Source: JBGPTK01 sp963797765
GTDB taxonomy: Bacteria > Acidobacteriota > Terriglobia > Acidiferrales > UBA7541
Assembly: GCA_963797765.1 (NCBI GenBank)
Contig: CAWCQU010000002.1
Location: 1,240,001 to 1,304,000 of the forward strand
Length of the DNA: 64,000 nt
Direction of reading: 5' to 3'
Shown here: positions 16,727 to 24,642 of the stretch, piece after piece
How the letters are laid out: every line of letters begins with the position of its first letter
How positions within the stretch are numbered: position 1 is the first letter of the stretch
Made by a program: the position numbers and the translations under genes
Notes under the pieces: generated by a model
Told to the model about the DNA's origin: nothing
The model's input: the letters and a program-made list of their open reading frames with translations, nothing else
Database searches by the model: none

Positions 16727-18271
16727 ATGAGTGACTCGAACAAAGAACTTCGAACGCTGATGCGTCAAGCTCCGCACTATTTGGGCGGACGAGTGGGCGT
16801 GATTTTGCTCGGGTTCGTTTCCTTTCCCCTGTTTACGCGCCTTTTTTCGGTGGCGGATTACGGCGTGATGAGCCTGGTGGCGAAAGTGGTGGCCACGGTG
16901 ACGGTGCTGGCCAAGCTGGGCATTCAGAATTCCGTGGTGCGTTTCTATCACGAACACACTTCCGCGAAAGAGCCCGGATCGCTTCGCCGCTATTTTTCCA
17001 CATTCTTGATTGGCACCATGGCGATCGCGGCGGCGGTCACTGCCATTTTCATCATCATCACCTGGGGACTGCCTGTTTCGCTTGTGTCGCTGCCCTTAAA
17101 GAAACTGTTCATTCTGGCTTCTCTGCTGATTTTCACACGGGCGGTCAGTTCGATTCTGAGCGGCTTTTTGCGCGTGGAAGAAAAAACGACGGCGTTCAAT
17201 GTTCTGGACGTGGCTTCCAAAGCGTTGATGATCGTGGCGGTTTGCGCGCTGTTTTTTGGCTGGCAGCGCAGCGTGTGGGCGTTTTTTGCCGGGAGCATCC
17301 TGGTGGATTTGCTGCAGGACATGGGAATCATCATCTACTTTTTCCATCGCCGTCTCCTGAGCCTGGGAATTTTTGATTCCGCCCTGTTCAAAGGGGCGCT
17401 GACGTTTGGAGCGCCGCTGATTGTGTACGAGCTGGGCTTCATGATTCTCGATTCCGGCGACCGGATCCTGGTGCAGCATTATCTGGGCGCGGAGCCGCTT
17501 GGCTATTATTCGGCGGCCTATAACATGGCGAGCTATTTCCTTGAGGCGCTGATGGTGCCGCTGAATCTGGCGCTGTTCCCCATTTTCATGCGGCTGTGGG
17601 TGAATAAAGGGAAAGAGGAAACGCAGGCATTTTTGTCGCGAGTCTTCGACGTATTCCTGGGCGGCTCGATTGGCCTGATTGCAACGATGATTCTCTTGAA
17701 ACACGATCTGCTGGTAGTACTGGCATCCAGCAAATTCCGCGCCGCGGATAGCCTGCTGCCATCGCTGCTGATCGGCGTGTTGTTTTACGCTCTGGTGACG
17801 CTGGTGAATCCCGGCCTGTTGATCTTCAAGAAAACCCAGACCATGGCCCGGCTGATCATCTACTCCGCGATCTTGAACGTGGTGATGAATATCGTACTGC
17901 TGCCGCGAATCGGCCTGCAGGGAGCGGCCATTGCGACGCTGGTCAGTTACCTTTTCTTCTTCCTGCTGACCATGCATGCATCCTTCAAGCTTTTGCCCTT
18001 TGCGATCGAGGGCGCCGCAATTCTGCGATATGTGCTGGCAGCGGGCTTGACGGTTGCAATTCTATTCAAAATGGACCTGGGAAATGCGTTCTTGAACGTC
18101 GGTACCAAAGGTCTATTGGGTCTATTGATTTATCTTGCGATCCTTTTCCTGATCGATCCCAGGGTCCGCGAGTTGGCGGGTAAGGTCAATTGGCCCGGCG
18201 CGAGGCAACAGAACCAACCGGCCGTTGCGGCAGCCCCAGCCATTGAAATGCCGCGAGGCGGCAAGAATTAA
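16727..18271 (+). CDS. Polysaccharide flippase (Wzx-like, MOP superfamily)
   Basis: The 514-residue protein is almost entirely membrane helices (about 12-14). It starts with PHYLGGRVGVILLGFVSFPLFTRLFSVADYGVMSL, the characteristic first helices of Wzx/RfbX proteins. It should flip the lipid-linked repeat unit to the periplasm. It is followed at 101 nt by the O-antigen ligase/polymerase-like gene, giving the Wzx/Wzy pair needed for a Wzy-dependent pathway. Confidence 0.92.
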   Translation: MSDSNKELRTLMRQAPHYLGGRVGVILLGFVSFPLFTRLFSVADYGVMSLVAKVVATVTVLAKLGIQNSVVRFYHEHTSAKEPGSLRRYFSTFLIGTMAIAAAVTAIFIIITWGLPVSLVSLPLKKLFILASLLIFTRAVSSILSGFLRVEEKTTAFNVLDVASKALMIVAVCALFFGWQRSVWAFFAGSILVDLLQDMGIIIYFFHRRLLSLGIFDSALFKGALTFGAPLIVYELGFMILDSGDRILVQHYLGAEPLGYYSAAYNMASYFLEALMVPLNLALFPIFMRLWVNKGKEETQAFLSRVFDVFLGGSIGLIATMILLKHDLLVVLASSKFRAADSLLPSLLIGVLFYALVTLVNPGLLIFKKTQTMARLIIYSAILNVVMNIVLLPRIGLQGAAIATLVSYLFFFLLTMHASFKLLPFAIEGAAILRYVLAAGLTVAILFKMDLGNAFLNVGTKGLLGLLIYLAILFLIDPRVRELAGKVNWPGARQQNQPAVAAAPAIEMPRGGKN

Positions 18272-18372
18272 CGGGCAGGAGTTTTTGATTTCCGTGATGA
18301 CTCAGACCGGGAAGGCGCGGAAGAAGGACTCCGGCGCCTGCCATCCCGGGTGAATCAAGCGAGGAAGCTAGC

Positions 18373-19746
18373 ATGGGTTTCGGATTTGGACTCGGACTTG
18401 AATCCAGCCTCGGGCTGATGATTTATATCGGCGCGATTATTGCTTTTATTCTATCCATCGGGTGGAAGCCGCAGATCTGTCTCTACTACCTGGTGCCGCT
18501 GCTGCCCATGCAGACGATTCGCTATCGCATGATTGTTTATCCGCTGGGCCAGCACTTTGTGGACATCATGCTGTTGGGCGTGGTTCTGGGCACGTTGATG
18601 CGCGGCGGCAGCCTGATTCCCAAGAGTCCGATGAACCGCCTGTTCGCGATTCTGGCTGTGATGTTCTACATCTCCATGTGGCGCGGCTGGTTTTTTATCG
18701 GCGGATCCTCGCCTCTTTCTTTTTCAGACGAACGATTTTCGGATTGGAAGAACTACATGGTGCTGCCGATTCTGTGCCTGATCGTAATGATGGTGGTGAA
18801 GAACACCAAGCAAATGAAGATTCTTTTCGCTCTGATGCTGTTCTCGGCGCTGCTGGTGAACCGCGAATACGCGCATACGGTGAGTTCGCGCGACATCGGC
18901 CACTTTTCCTACGGAGTCCGTTCCGCCGGTTTGCTGGGTTACGCCGGTGAAAACGGATTCGGGGCGTTCGAGGCGGGATTTCTGGTGTTTTTGCTGGCCT
19001 TCAGCACCTTCACGAAGAAGCTCTCTTACAAAATCGGAATTATTCTGTTTGTCGGCCTGGGGCTTTACTGCCTGCTGTTTTCTTTTTCGCGCGGCGCGTA
19101 TGGAGCCTTCCTGCTATCAATCATATTTTTAGGAGTTATCCGCGATCGCAAGCTGCTGATTTTCGCGTTTGTTTTACTGGCGGTGTGGCAGGTGGTGCTG
19201 CCGACCGCGGTGCAGGAACGCATCACCATGACCTATGACAAGGGCGAAGGCCTGGACTCCTCGGCACAGGAAAGAGTCGACTTGTGGCAAGACGCACTTT
19301 CACTCATCGTCCACGACCCAATTTTCGGCACCGGCTTTGATACGTATGCCCAGATGCACCGGGTCGGAATTTACGAAGACACGCACAATTACTATCTGAA
19401 AGTGATGGTGGAGACGGGAATTGTTGGATTCATTTTGTTCCTGTCGCTATTGGGAAAGGCGTTCTCGCTGGGATTCCGGCTATTCCGCAAGGCCGACGAC
19501 AATTTCATGAAGGCGCTCGGGCTGGGATTCGCCACCATGATTGTCGCTACAGCGGTAGCCAATCTTTTCGGCGACCGCTGGACGTATTTGCAGGTGAATG
19601 GATTCATGTGGGTTCTGCTGGGCTGCGTGATGCGCAGCTTGCAGTTGCTGCAGCAACAGCAGGAACAGGAATCGGAAGCAAAGGTTCCACAATTGACCCC
19701 GGTGGCATCGTTTACCGGCACGCCGGGAAGAATTTCGCCGGCTTAG
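18373..19746 (+). CDS. O-antigen ligase/polymerase family membrane protein (Wzy-like)
   Basis: The 457-residue protein has about 11 membrane helices and the large periplasmic loop of the Wzy_C family, containing RVDLWQDALSLIVHDPIFGTGFDTY and THNYYLKVMVETGIVGFILF. It should polymerise repeat units or ligate the glycan. Shine-Dalgarno GAGGAAG lies before the ATG. The C-terminus ends in a Gln-rich cytosolic tail (QLLQQQQEQE). Ligase and polymerase cannot be told apart from sequence alone; the context next to the flippase favours polymerase. Confidence 0.88.
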   Translation: MGFGFGLGLESSLGLMIYIGAIIAFILSIGWKPQICLYYLVPLLPMQTIRYRMIVYPLGQHFVDIMLLGVVLGTLMRGGSLIPKSPMNRLFAILAVMFYISMWRGWFFIGGSSPLSFSDERFSDWKNYMVLPILCLIVMMVVKNTKQMKILFALMLFSALLVNREYAHTVSSRDIGHFSYGVRSAGLLGYAGENGFGAFEAGFLVFLLAFSTFTKKLSYKIGIILFVGLGLYCLLFSFSRGAYGAFLLSIIFLGVIRDRKLLIFAFVLLAVWQVVLPTAVQERITMTYDKGEGLDSSAQERVDLWQDALSLIVHDPIFGTGFDTYAQMHRVGIYEDTHNYYLKVMVETGIVGFILFLSLLGKAFSLGFRLFRKADDNFMKALGLGFATMIVATAVANLFGDRWTYLQVNGFMWVLLGCVMRSLQLLQQQQEQESEAKVPQLTPVASFTGTPGRISPA

Positions 19747-19780
19747 TTCGTTCGATCGAAGGAGCCATCTGGACTGCGAG

Positions 19781-21100
19781 TTGGGGGATGCATTCGACGC
19801 GAGTTTGCAAAGCACCTGTTCCCTCCCAGGACGATGGGCAAATTTTGTGACAGAGGCTGCTTCAATTACGGAAGATACATGCCTGCAGGGTGAGACGCGC
19901 GCGACAAGCGCCCCCCGGCCATTGGTTGCCGTGTCTGCTGCAACGGCCCCTTTGCCGCATGTTCTTTACTTGATCGATCGATTTGTGGGGCCTTATAGCG
20001 GCGCAGAATCGGCGTTGGTCAAGCTGGTCCGGTTGCTGCCTCGCGAGAAATTCCGCTGCTCGCTGGTAATCTTTGGCGTGAATCCGGCATTGGATTTGTC
20101 CAAGATTTTTGCTTGCCCGGTTTATTGCTTCAATCTGCGCCGCACCTACGATTGGAACGCGCTGAAAACAGCCTGGAAGCTTTCGTCACTGATCCGCCGG
20201 GAGCACGTCTCGATCGTTCATTCCTTTTTTGAGACATCGGACCTGTGGGGCGGAATGATCGCGAAGCTAAGCGGCTGTCCGATACTCGTCTCCAGCCGGC
20301 GCGATATGGGCATTCAGCGGGAGAAGAAACACGACACCGCCTATAAATACACGCGTAAATTCACCGACCTGGTGCTGCCGGTTTCGAACCAGGTGCGCGA
20401 ATTCTGCCTCGAGCGCGATGGGCTGGATCCGAGAAAAGTGGTGACGCTCTACAACGGCGTGGAAATGCGGCGTTTTCAGGATACCGGCGGCGGCGAAGCG
20501 TTGCGCTACGCTTTCGGGTTGGAAAATTCCTCGCACATCATTTCCGTGATCGCGAATATTCGCCCGGTGAAGGGACTGGACGTGATGATTCGCGCCGCGG
20601 CGATCGTTTGCCGGAAATTTCCCCGGGCCTATTTTGTGATCGTCGGCACGCCCCACAAAATGTCTTTTGTGAGGGAACTGAAGGCGCTGGCCCGCGAATT
20701 GGGCGTCGCCGAAAATATTCGCTTCCTGGGCGGCCACGACGAGATTGAACGATTCCTGAAAATCAGCAACGTATTTTGCCTGCCTTCGCGCAGCGAGGGA
20801 TTCTCGAATTCGCTGATTGAAGCAATGGGATGCGGGTTGCCGTGCGTGGCCACGGATGTGGGCGGGAATCACGAAGCTCTCGAGGAAGGCGTGAGCGGCT
20901 ATCTGGTTGCCAACGAAGATTCCCAAGCGATGGCGGAGCGCATCCTGGGCCTGCTGGAGAATCCGGAGCTTTCGCGGCGAATGGGCGCTGCCGGGAGACG
21001 CAAAGTGGAACAGATGTTTACGACGGACGTGATGATGTCCACCTTGATCGGCCATTACCAATCGTTGCTGGATCAAAAATGCAACGGAAGGCAATCCTGA
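19781..21100 (+). CDS. GT4-family glycosyltransferase
   Basis: The GT-B fold is seen in LYLIDRFVGPYSGAESALVKL (N-terminal glycine loop) and VIANIRPVKGLDVMIRAA, and the donor-site EX7E-type region is FCLPSRSEGFSNSLIEAMGCGLPCVATDVGG. The frame opens with TTG at 19781 (439 aa); GTG at 19847 is another possible start and there is no ATG before the conserved domain. The first 50 residues are not conserved-looking. It sits 34 nt after the ligase gene and 1 nt before the next glycosyltransferase, so it is part of the EPS operon. Confidence 0.88.
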   Translation: MGDAFDASLQSTCSLPGRWANFVTEAASITEDTCLQGETRATSAPRPLVAVSAATAPLPHVLYLIDRFVGPYSGAESALVKLVRLLPREKFRCSLVIFGVNPALDLSKIFACPVYCFNLRRTYDWNALKTAWKLSSLIRREHVSIVHSFFETSDLWGGMIAKLSGCPILVSSRRDMGIQREKKHDTAYKYTRKFTDLVLPVSNQVREFCLERDGLDPRKVVTLYNGVEMRRFQDTGGGEALRYAFGLENSSHIISVIANIRPVKGLDVMIRAAAIVCRKFPRAYFVIVGTPHKMSFVRELKALARELGVAENIRFLGGHDEIERFLKISNVFCLPSRSEGFSNSLIEAMGCGLPCVATDVGGNHEALEEGVSGYLVANEDSQAMAERILGLLENPELSRRMGAAGRRKVEQMFTTDVMMSTLIGHYQSLLDQKCNGRQS

Positions 21101-21101
21101 A

Positions 21102-22250
21102 ATGTTTGAACTCGCACAAATCGTTTTCTGGGCCTGCGCGGCAATTCTTTTTTATGTGTACGTAGGTTATCCGGTATTGCTGGCTCTGATCGGCGCGTTT
21201 GTGCACCGGGAAAAGCCGGCGCCGGATTATGAGCCTACGCTTTCCGTTTTGATTGCCGCCTACAACGAGCAGGCAAACATCGGCCGGAAAATCGAACAGA
21301 CTCTGGCGCTCGATTACCCCGCCGACAAAATTGAAATTCTGGTGCTTTCGGACGGGTCTTCCGATCGCACCGATGAAATTGTCCAGGATTATCCCGATTC
21401 CCGCGTGCGGCTGGTGCGGATTCCGGAGCGGCACGGAAAAACGCACGCTCAGAACGAAGGAGTGCGTGCGGCCAAAGGCGAAGTCCTGATTTTTTCCGAC
21501 GCCACCACCGTCTATCACCCCATGGCGCTGCGCTACCTAGCTTCCAATTACCGCGATCCCAAGGTGGGCGCAGCCAGCGGGCGTTACCAATATTTCGACG
21601 CCGAAGGAAAATCGCCCACGGGCCTGGGCACAGTGGCGTTCTGGAATTACGAAAATTTGATCAAGACCATGCAATCGCGCATCAAGACGATTTCCGGATG
21701 CTGCGGCTGCATTTATTCGGTTCGCCGGAAGGCTTATACGGACCTGCCGGACGACATCATCAGCGACCTGGTTCAGCCGCTTTGGGTGATTCAGAAAGGC
21801 TATCGCGTGGCATTCGAAGATCGCGCGCTGGCGTATGAAGAAACCACCAAAGGAACCAAGGAAGAATTCCGGATGCGCGTGCGCGTGGTCACTCGCGGCA
21901 TGAACGGAATTCTAAGTGTTTCCGATTTACTGATGCCCTGGAAATACGGCTGGGTTTCGATTCAATTGCTTTCGCACAAGGTGCTGCGCTGGCTGGTATC
22001 CGTGTTCTTGATTTTGCTGTTTCTCTCGAGCGCGGCGCTCTATCAACATCCGTTTTTCCGCGCGCTATTCCTTCTTCAAATGGTTTTCTATCTGGCGGCG
22101 ATGCTCTCGATCGTCTTCCCGCTGCACCAGCGATGGAAGCTTTTGGGAATTCCTCTTTATTTCTGCACGTTAAATGCGGCGGCGCTTTGCAGCATGGTGG
22201 AATTGGCGCGCGGCCGTAAATACGTCACCTGGCAAACGGTGAGGACCTAA
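21102..22250 (+). CDS. GT2-family membrane glycosyltransferase
   Basis: The 382-residue protein has an N-terminal helix, then a GT-A domain with LSVLIAAYNEQANIGRKIEQ, LSDGSSDRTDE and FSDATTVYHPMAL (DxD equivalent). Helices near the C-terminus (about 290-370) make it a processive-synthase-like membrane enzyme. Acceptor-side motifs include SGCCGCIYSVRRKAY and ISDLVQPLWVIQKGYR. It is coupled to the preceding GT4 gene (1 nt gap) and to the formyltransferase-like gene (5 nt gap). Confidence 0.92.
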   Translation: MFELAQIVFWACAAILFYVYVGYPVLLALIGAFVHREKPAPDYEPTLSVLIAAYNEQANIGRKIEQTLALDYPADKIEILVLSDGSSDRTDEIVQDYPDSRVRLVRIPERHGKTHAQNEGVRAAKGEVLIFSDATTVYHPMALRYLASNYRDPKVGAASGRYQYFDAEGKSPTGLGTVAFWNYENLIKTMQSRIKTISGCCGCIYSVRRKAYTDLPDDIISDLVQPLWVIQKGYRVAFEDRALAYEETTKGTKEEFRMRVRVVTRGMNGILSVSDLLMPWKYGWVSIQLLSHKVLRWLVSVFLILLFLSSAALYQHPFFRALFLLQMVFYLAAMLSIVFPLHQRWKLLGIPLYFCTLNAAALCSMVELARGRKYVTWQTVRT

Positions 22251-22255
22251 CGACC

Positions 22256-23041
22256 ATGAAAATTGAATTTATTTCGCAGGACGATCCGCTTTACATTCTT
22301 CCCTTCTTCGAGGAATTTTTCCGCAACTACTCGAAGGATTTCGAAATCGCTCAAGTCTCGATCAGCCGCGCGATGGGCAAGCGTCCGCGCACGCAGCTTT
22401 TGAAAGAGTTGGCGTGCCTGTACCGGCCCACGGGATTTGCACGCATCCTCGGGCGCGTGGGCTTTTCCAAGGTGATGGGAGCATTGCCGCGAGGCCGCTC
22501 CGCATCGCGATTTTATACGCTTGCTCAATTGTGCCGCGCGTATGGAGTGCCGTGCCAGCCGATCGGCAATCCGAACGCCCCTGAATTCATCGAGACCGTG
22601 AAGCAACGCTCGGCCGATGTGATCGTTTCGGTGGCTTGTCCGTTCATCCTGAAGGAAACGTTTTTGAATTTGCCGCCGCACGGCTGCATCAATATTCACC
22701 ATGCGCCGCTGCCTCGCTACAAGGGCATGATGCCCACGTTTTGGCAGATGTTTCACGGCGAGAAGAAAGTTGGAGTCACGGTTCACTACATGGTTCCGAA
22801 ATTGGACGAAGGCCAGGCTCTTCTGCAGGCCGAACTTGAAATTCAGCCTGGCGAATCGCTGGATCAACTGATTCAGCGCTCCAAGCGCCACGGCGCGCAT
22901 TGCATGGCCAAAGTATTGAAGCAGGTGGCTGCGGGAACGCAGCAAGTTCTGCGGATGGAACCGTCCGAAGGCAGCTACTTCACGTTTCCAACCCTGGAAC
23001 AAATTCGTGAATTTCAGCGGCGCGGATACCGGACTATCTAA
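22256..23041 (+). CDS. Formyltransferase-domain protein (sugar N-formyltransferase-like)
   Basis: The 261-residue protein has the catalytic formyltransferase pattern INIHHAPLPRYKGMMPTFWQM (Asn-x-His and PRYKG) followed by GVTVHYMVPKLDEGQALLQ with the conserved Asp. It lacks the C-terminal domain of methionyl-tRNA formyltransferase. Family members in sugar clusters use 10-formyl-tetrahydrofolate to formylate amino sugars. The EPS operon context supports N-formylation of an amino-sugar precursor; the substrate is inferred. Confidence 0.85.
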   Translation: MKIEFISQDDPLYILPFFEEFFRNYSKDFEIAQVSISRAMGKRPRTQLLKELACLYRPTGFARILGRVGFSKVMGALPRGRSASRFYTLAQLCRAYGVPCQPIGNPNAPEFIETVKQRSADVIVSVACPFILKETFLNLPPHGCINIHHAPLPRYKGMMPTFWQMFHGEKKVGVTVHYMVPKLDEGQALLQAELEIQPGESLDQLIQRSKRHGAHCMAKVLKQVAAGTQQVLRMEPSEGSYFTFPTLEQIREFQRRGYRTI

Positions 23042-23212
23042 TTTGTGTTTGATCCTGAGCACCGCGTGGTGATTGCGCTGCTTCAAAACCGCGGCACTAT
23101 GAAATCGCCGCTTCGCGGATTTAAGCGGCTGCGCTGGATTCCTCGGGCAAAATCGGGCCCTCGGAATGACTGCGGTACAGGCCCCGTTGGATGATGGTTG
23201 CTTTGGGCGACT

Positions 23213-24265
23213 ATGTCTTCACTCCGAGTGAAACTGAGAAACACGGCGAAGTGGGCTTGGATGGGGTTTCTTTACTCCACCGGGCAATTGCGGCGTGCAC
23301 GGAAGCGCCTGGCGAAGCGCGGGATTGTCGTCCTCACATTTCATCGCGTTCTGGATGACCAGGAATTTACCGCAACGTTTTCTCCGCAGGGAATGCTGGT
23401 CCGCAGGAGCACATTCGAAGGCTTCTTGCGCTACGCGGCGGAAAATTGCCACATCTTGAGCGTGGATGGCCCGGAAGTTCAGGGGGATTACAAGAGCTGT
23501 TGCCCGAAAATTGCGGTTACGTTTGACGACGGATGGGAAGATAACGCCCGCACCGTGTTTCCCATCGTGCAAAAGCATGCGATTCCCATGACGATTTTTC
23601 TAGTTGCCGGCAAGCTTGGCGAAGCTTCTCCCTTTTGGCCGGAACGCTTTACGGGACTCTGGAGGCACGCTGCAAGTTCACCGGAGAAAATTCATCAACT
23701 CGCCGAGCTTGCGGGATTCGCGTCCGCGGGACAGAACGGGGATAGCCAGCCTTCGTTTGAAAAGTTATTAAAACGCATGAAGGAATTGGCGCCCGGCGAG
23801 CGCGAACGGGTGCTCGAGAAAATGACGGTAACGATTGGAACCGGTTTGTCCTTCACGCCACAAGACTCGTTGGACAGGACTATGTCCTGGGAGGAAGTGG
23901 CAGAGATGGCGCGAGCCAAAATCAATTTTGGATCGCATACGCAGACGCACCCGATTCTGCCGCAACTTTCCACCGACGCGGTCCGCAGCGAGCTGACCGA
24001 ATCAAAAGCCGCGATCGAAAAAAAGCTTGGCAAGGTTTGCGAGATTTTTTCTTACCCGAACGGAGACTGCTCGCCGGAAGTTCGCGCGGAAGTGGTGCGC
24101 AGCGGCTACCGCTTCGCATTTCTCAACAATCCCGGATTGTGGACTCGCGAGTGCGATCCCTATTCGATCCCCCGCGTGAATATCTGGGAAGGGAAACTGG
24201 CGGGCCCTTCGGGAAAGTTTTCGCGAATCGTATTTGAGTACACCGTCTTCTATAAGAATCTCTAA
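23213..24265 (+). CDS. Polysaccharide deacetylase family protein (NodB-like)
   Basis: The 350-residue protein (ATG at 23213; TTG at 23198 is possible) has the NodB catalytic motifs VLTFHRVL, VTFDDGWEDNA (catalytic Asp and metal-binding Asp) and FGSHTQTHPIL (H-x3-H metal site). A later SYPNGD segment matches motif 3. A cationic N-terminus (RRARKRLAKR) without a clear signal peptide suggests cytosolic or membrane-associated action. It probably removes N-acetyl groups from EPS precursors or polymer. The 171-nt gap before it includes part of a dispersed repeat (23136-23170). Confidence 0.9.
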   Translation: MSSLRVKLRNTAKWAWMGFLYSTGQLRRARKRLAKRGIVVLTFHRVLDDQEFTATFSPQGMLVRRSTFEGFLRYAAENCHILSVDGPEVQGDYKSCCPKIAVTFDDGWEDNARTVFPIVQKHAIPMTIFLVAGKLGEASPFWPERFTGLWRHAASSPEKIHQLAELAGFASAGQNGDSQPSFEKLLKRMKELAPGERERVLEKMTVTIGTGLSFTPQDSLDRTMSWEEVAEMARAKINFGSHTQTHPILPQLSTDAVRSELTESKAAIEKKLGKVCEIFSYPNGDCSPEVRAEVVRSGYRFAFLNNPGLWTRECDPYSIPRVNIWEGKLAGPSGKFSRIVFEYTVFYKNL

Positions 24266-24408
24266 CCGCCCGGCCAGTTCCGCTGCGATCTCTAGATCTC
24301 TTTGCTGTTCGCCCGCAACGATAATTCCATTCCGCTTGCCACCTAATCCTTGCGTAGTCTCGCTTTGGGGGGCATGGTAGGTACAGGCGGCAGGTACAGG
24401 TAGGGGGC

Positions 24409-24424
24409 CTGTCCGATCGGACAG
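24409..24424. promoter_or_regulatory. Perfect palindrome CTGTCCGATCGGACAG
   Basis: A 16-bp perfect palindrome sits in the 377-nt region before the Ig/nucleoside-hydrolase-like gene. It is flanked by three copies of GGTACAGG (near 24379, 24393 and 24441). A GGGAAATGATTTTCTCTTC element at 24455-24473 resembles the EPS enhancer candidate. No gene is present at 24266-24642. Confidence 0.5.
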
Positions 24425-24552
24425 TTTGTGTCTGTCCTTTGGTACAGGGTGCGAGGGAAATGATTTTCTCTTCTTTGGAAGGGATTTCGGCAAATGGCCT
24501 CTTGTGTTCTTTTCTGTTGGTAGCTAACACCTTTATTTAGTTGGAGATGGTA

Positions 24553-24568
24553 TGGGCTTTGGATTGCA
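24553..24568 (+). promoter_or_regulatory. Sigma-54 promoter candidate TGGGCTTTGGATTGCA
   Basis: It has correct spacing and a perfect TTGCA -12 element, 75 nt before the GTG of the downstream gene and about 85 nt after an enhancer-like element. Confidence 0.55.
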
Positions 24569-24642
24569 CTTAGTGGCTGCGTGCCTACGCTTCGAGTGTC
24601 TCTAACGGCTGGCAATTTTGCGGAACGATCATCCCACCGGAG

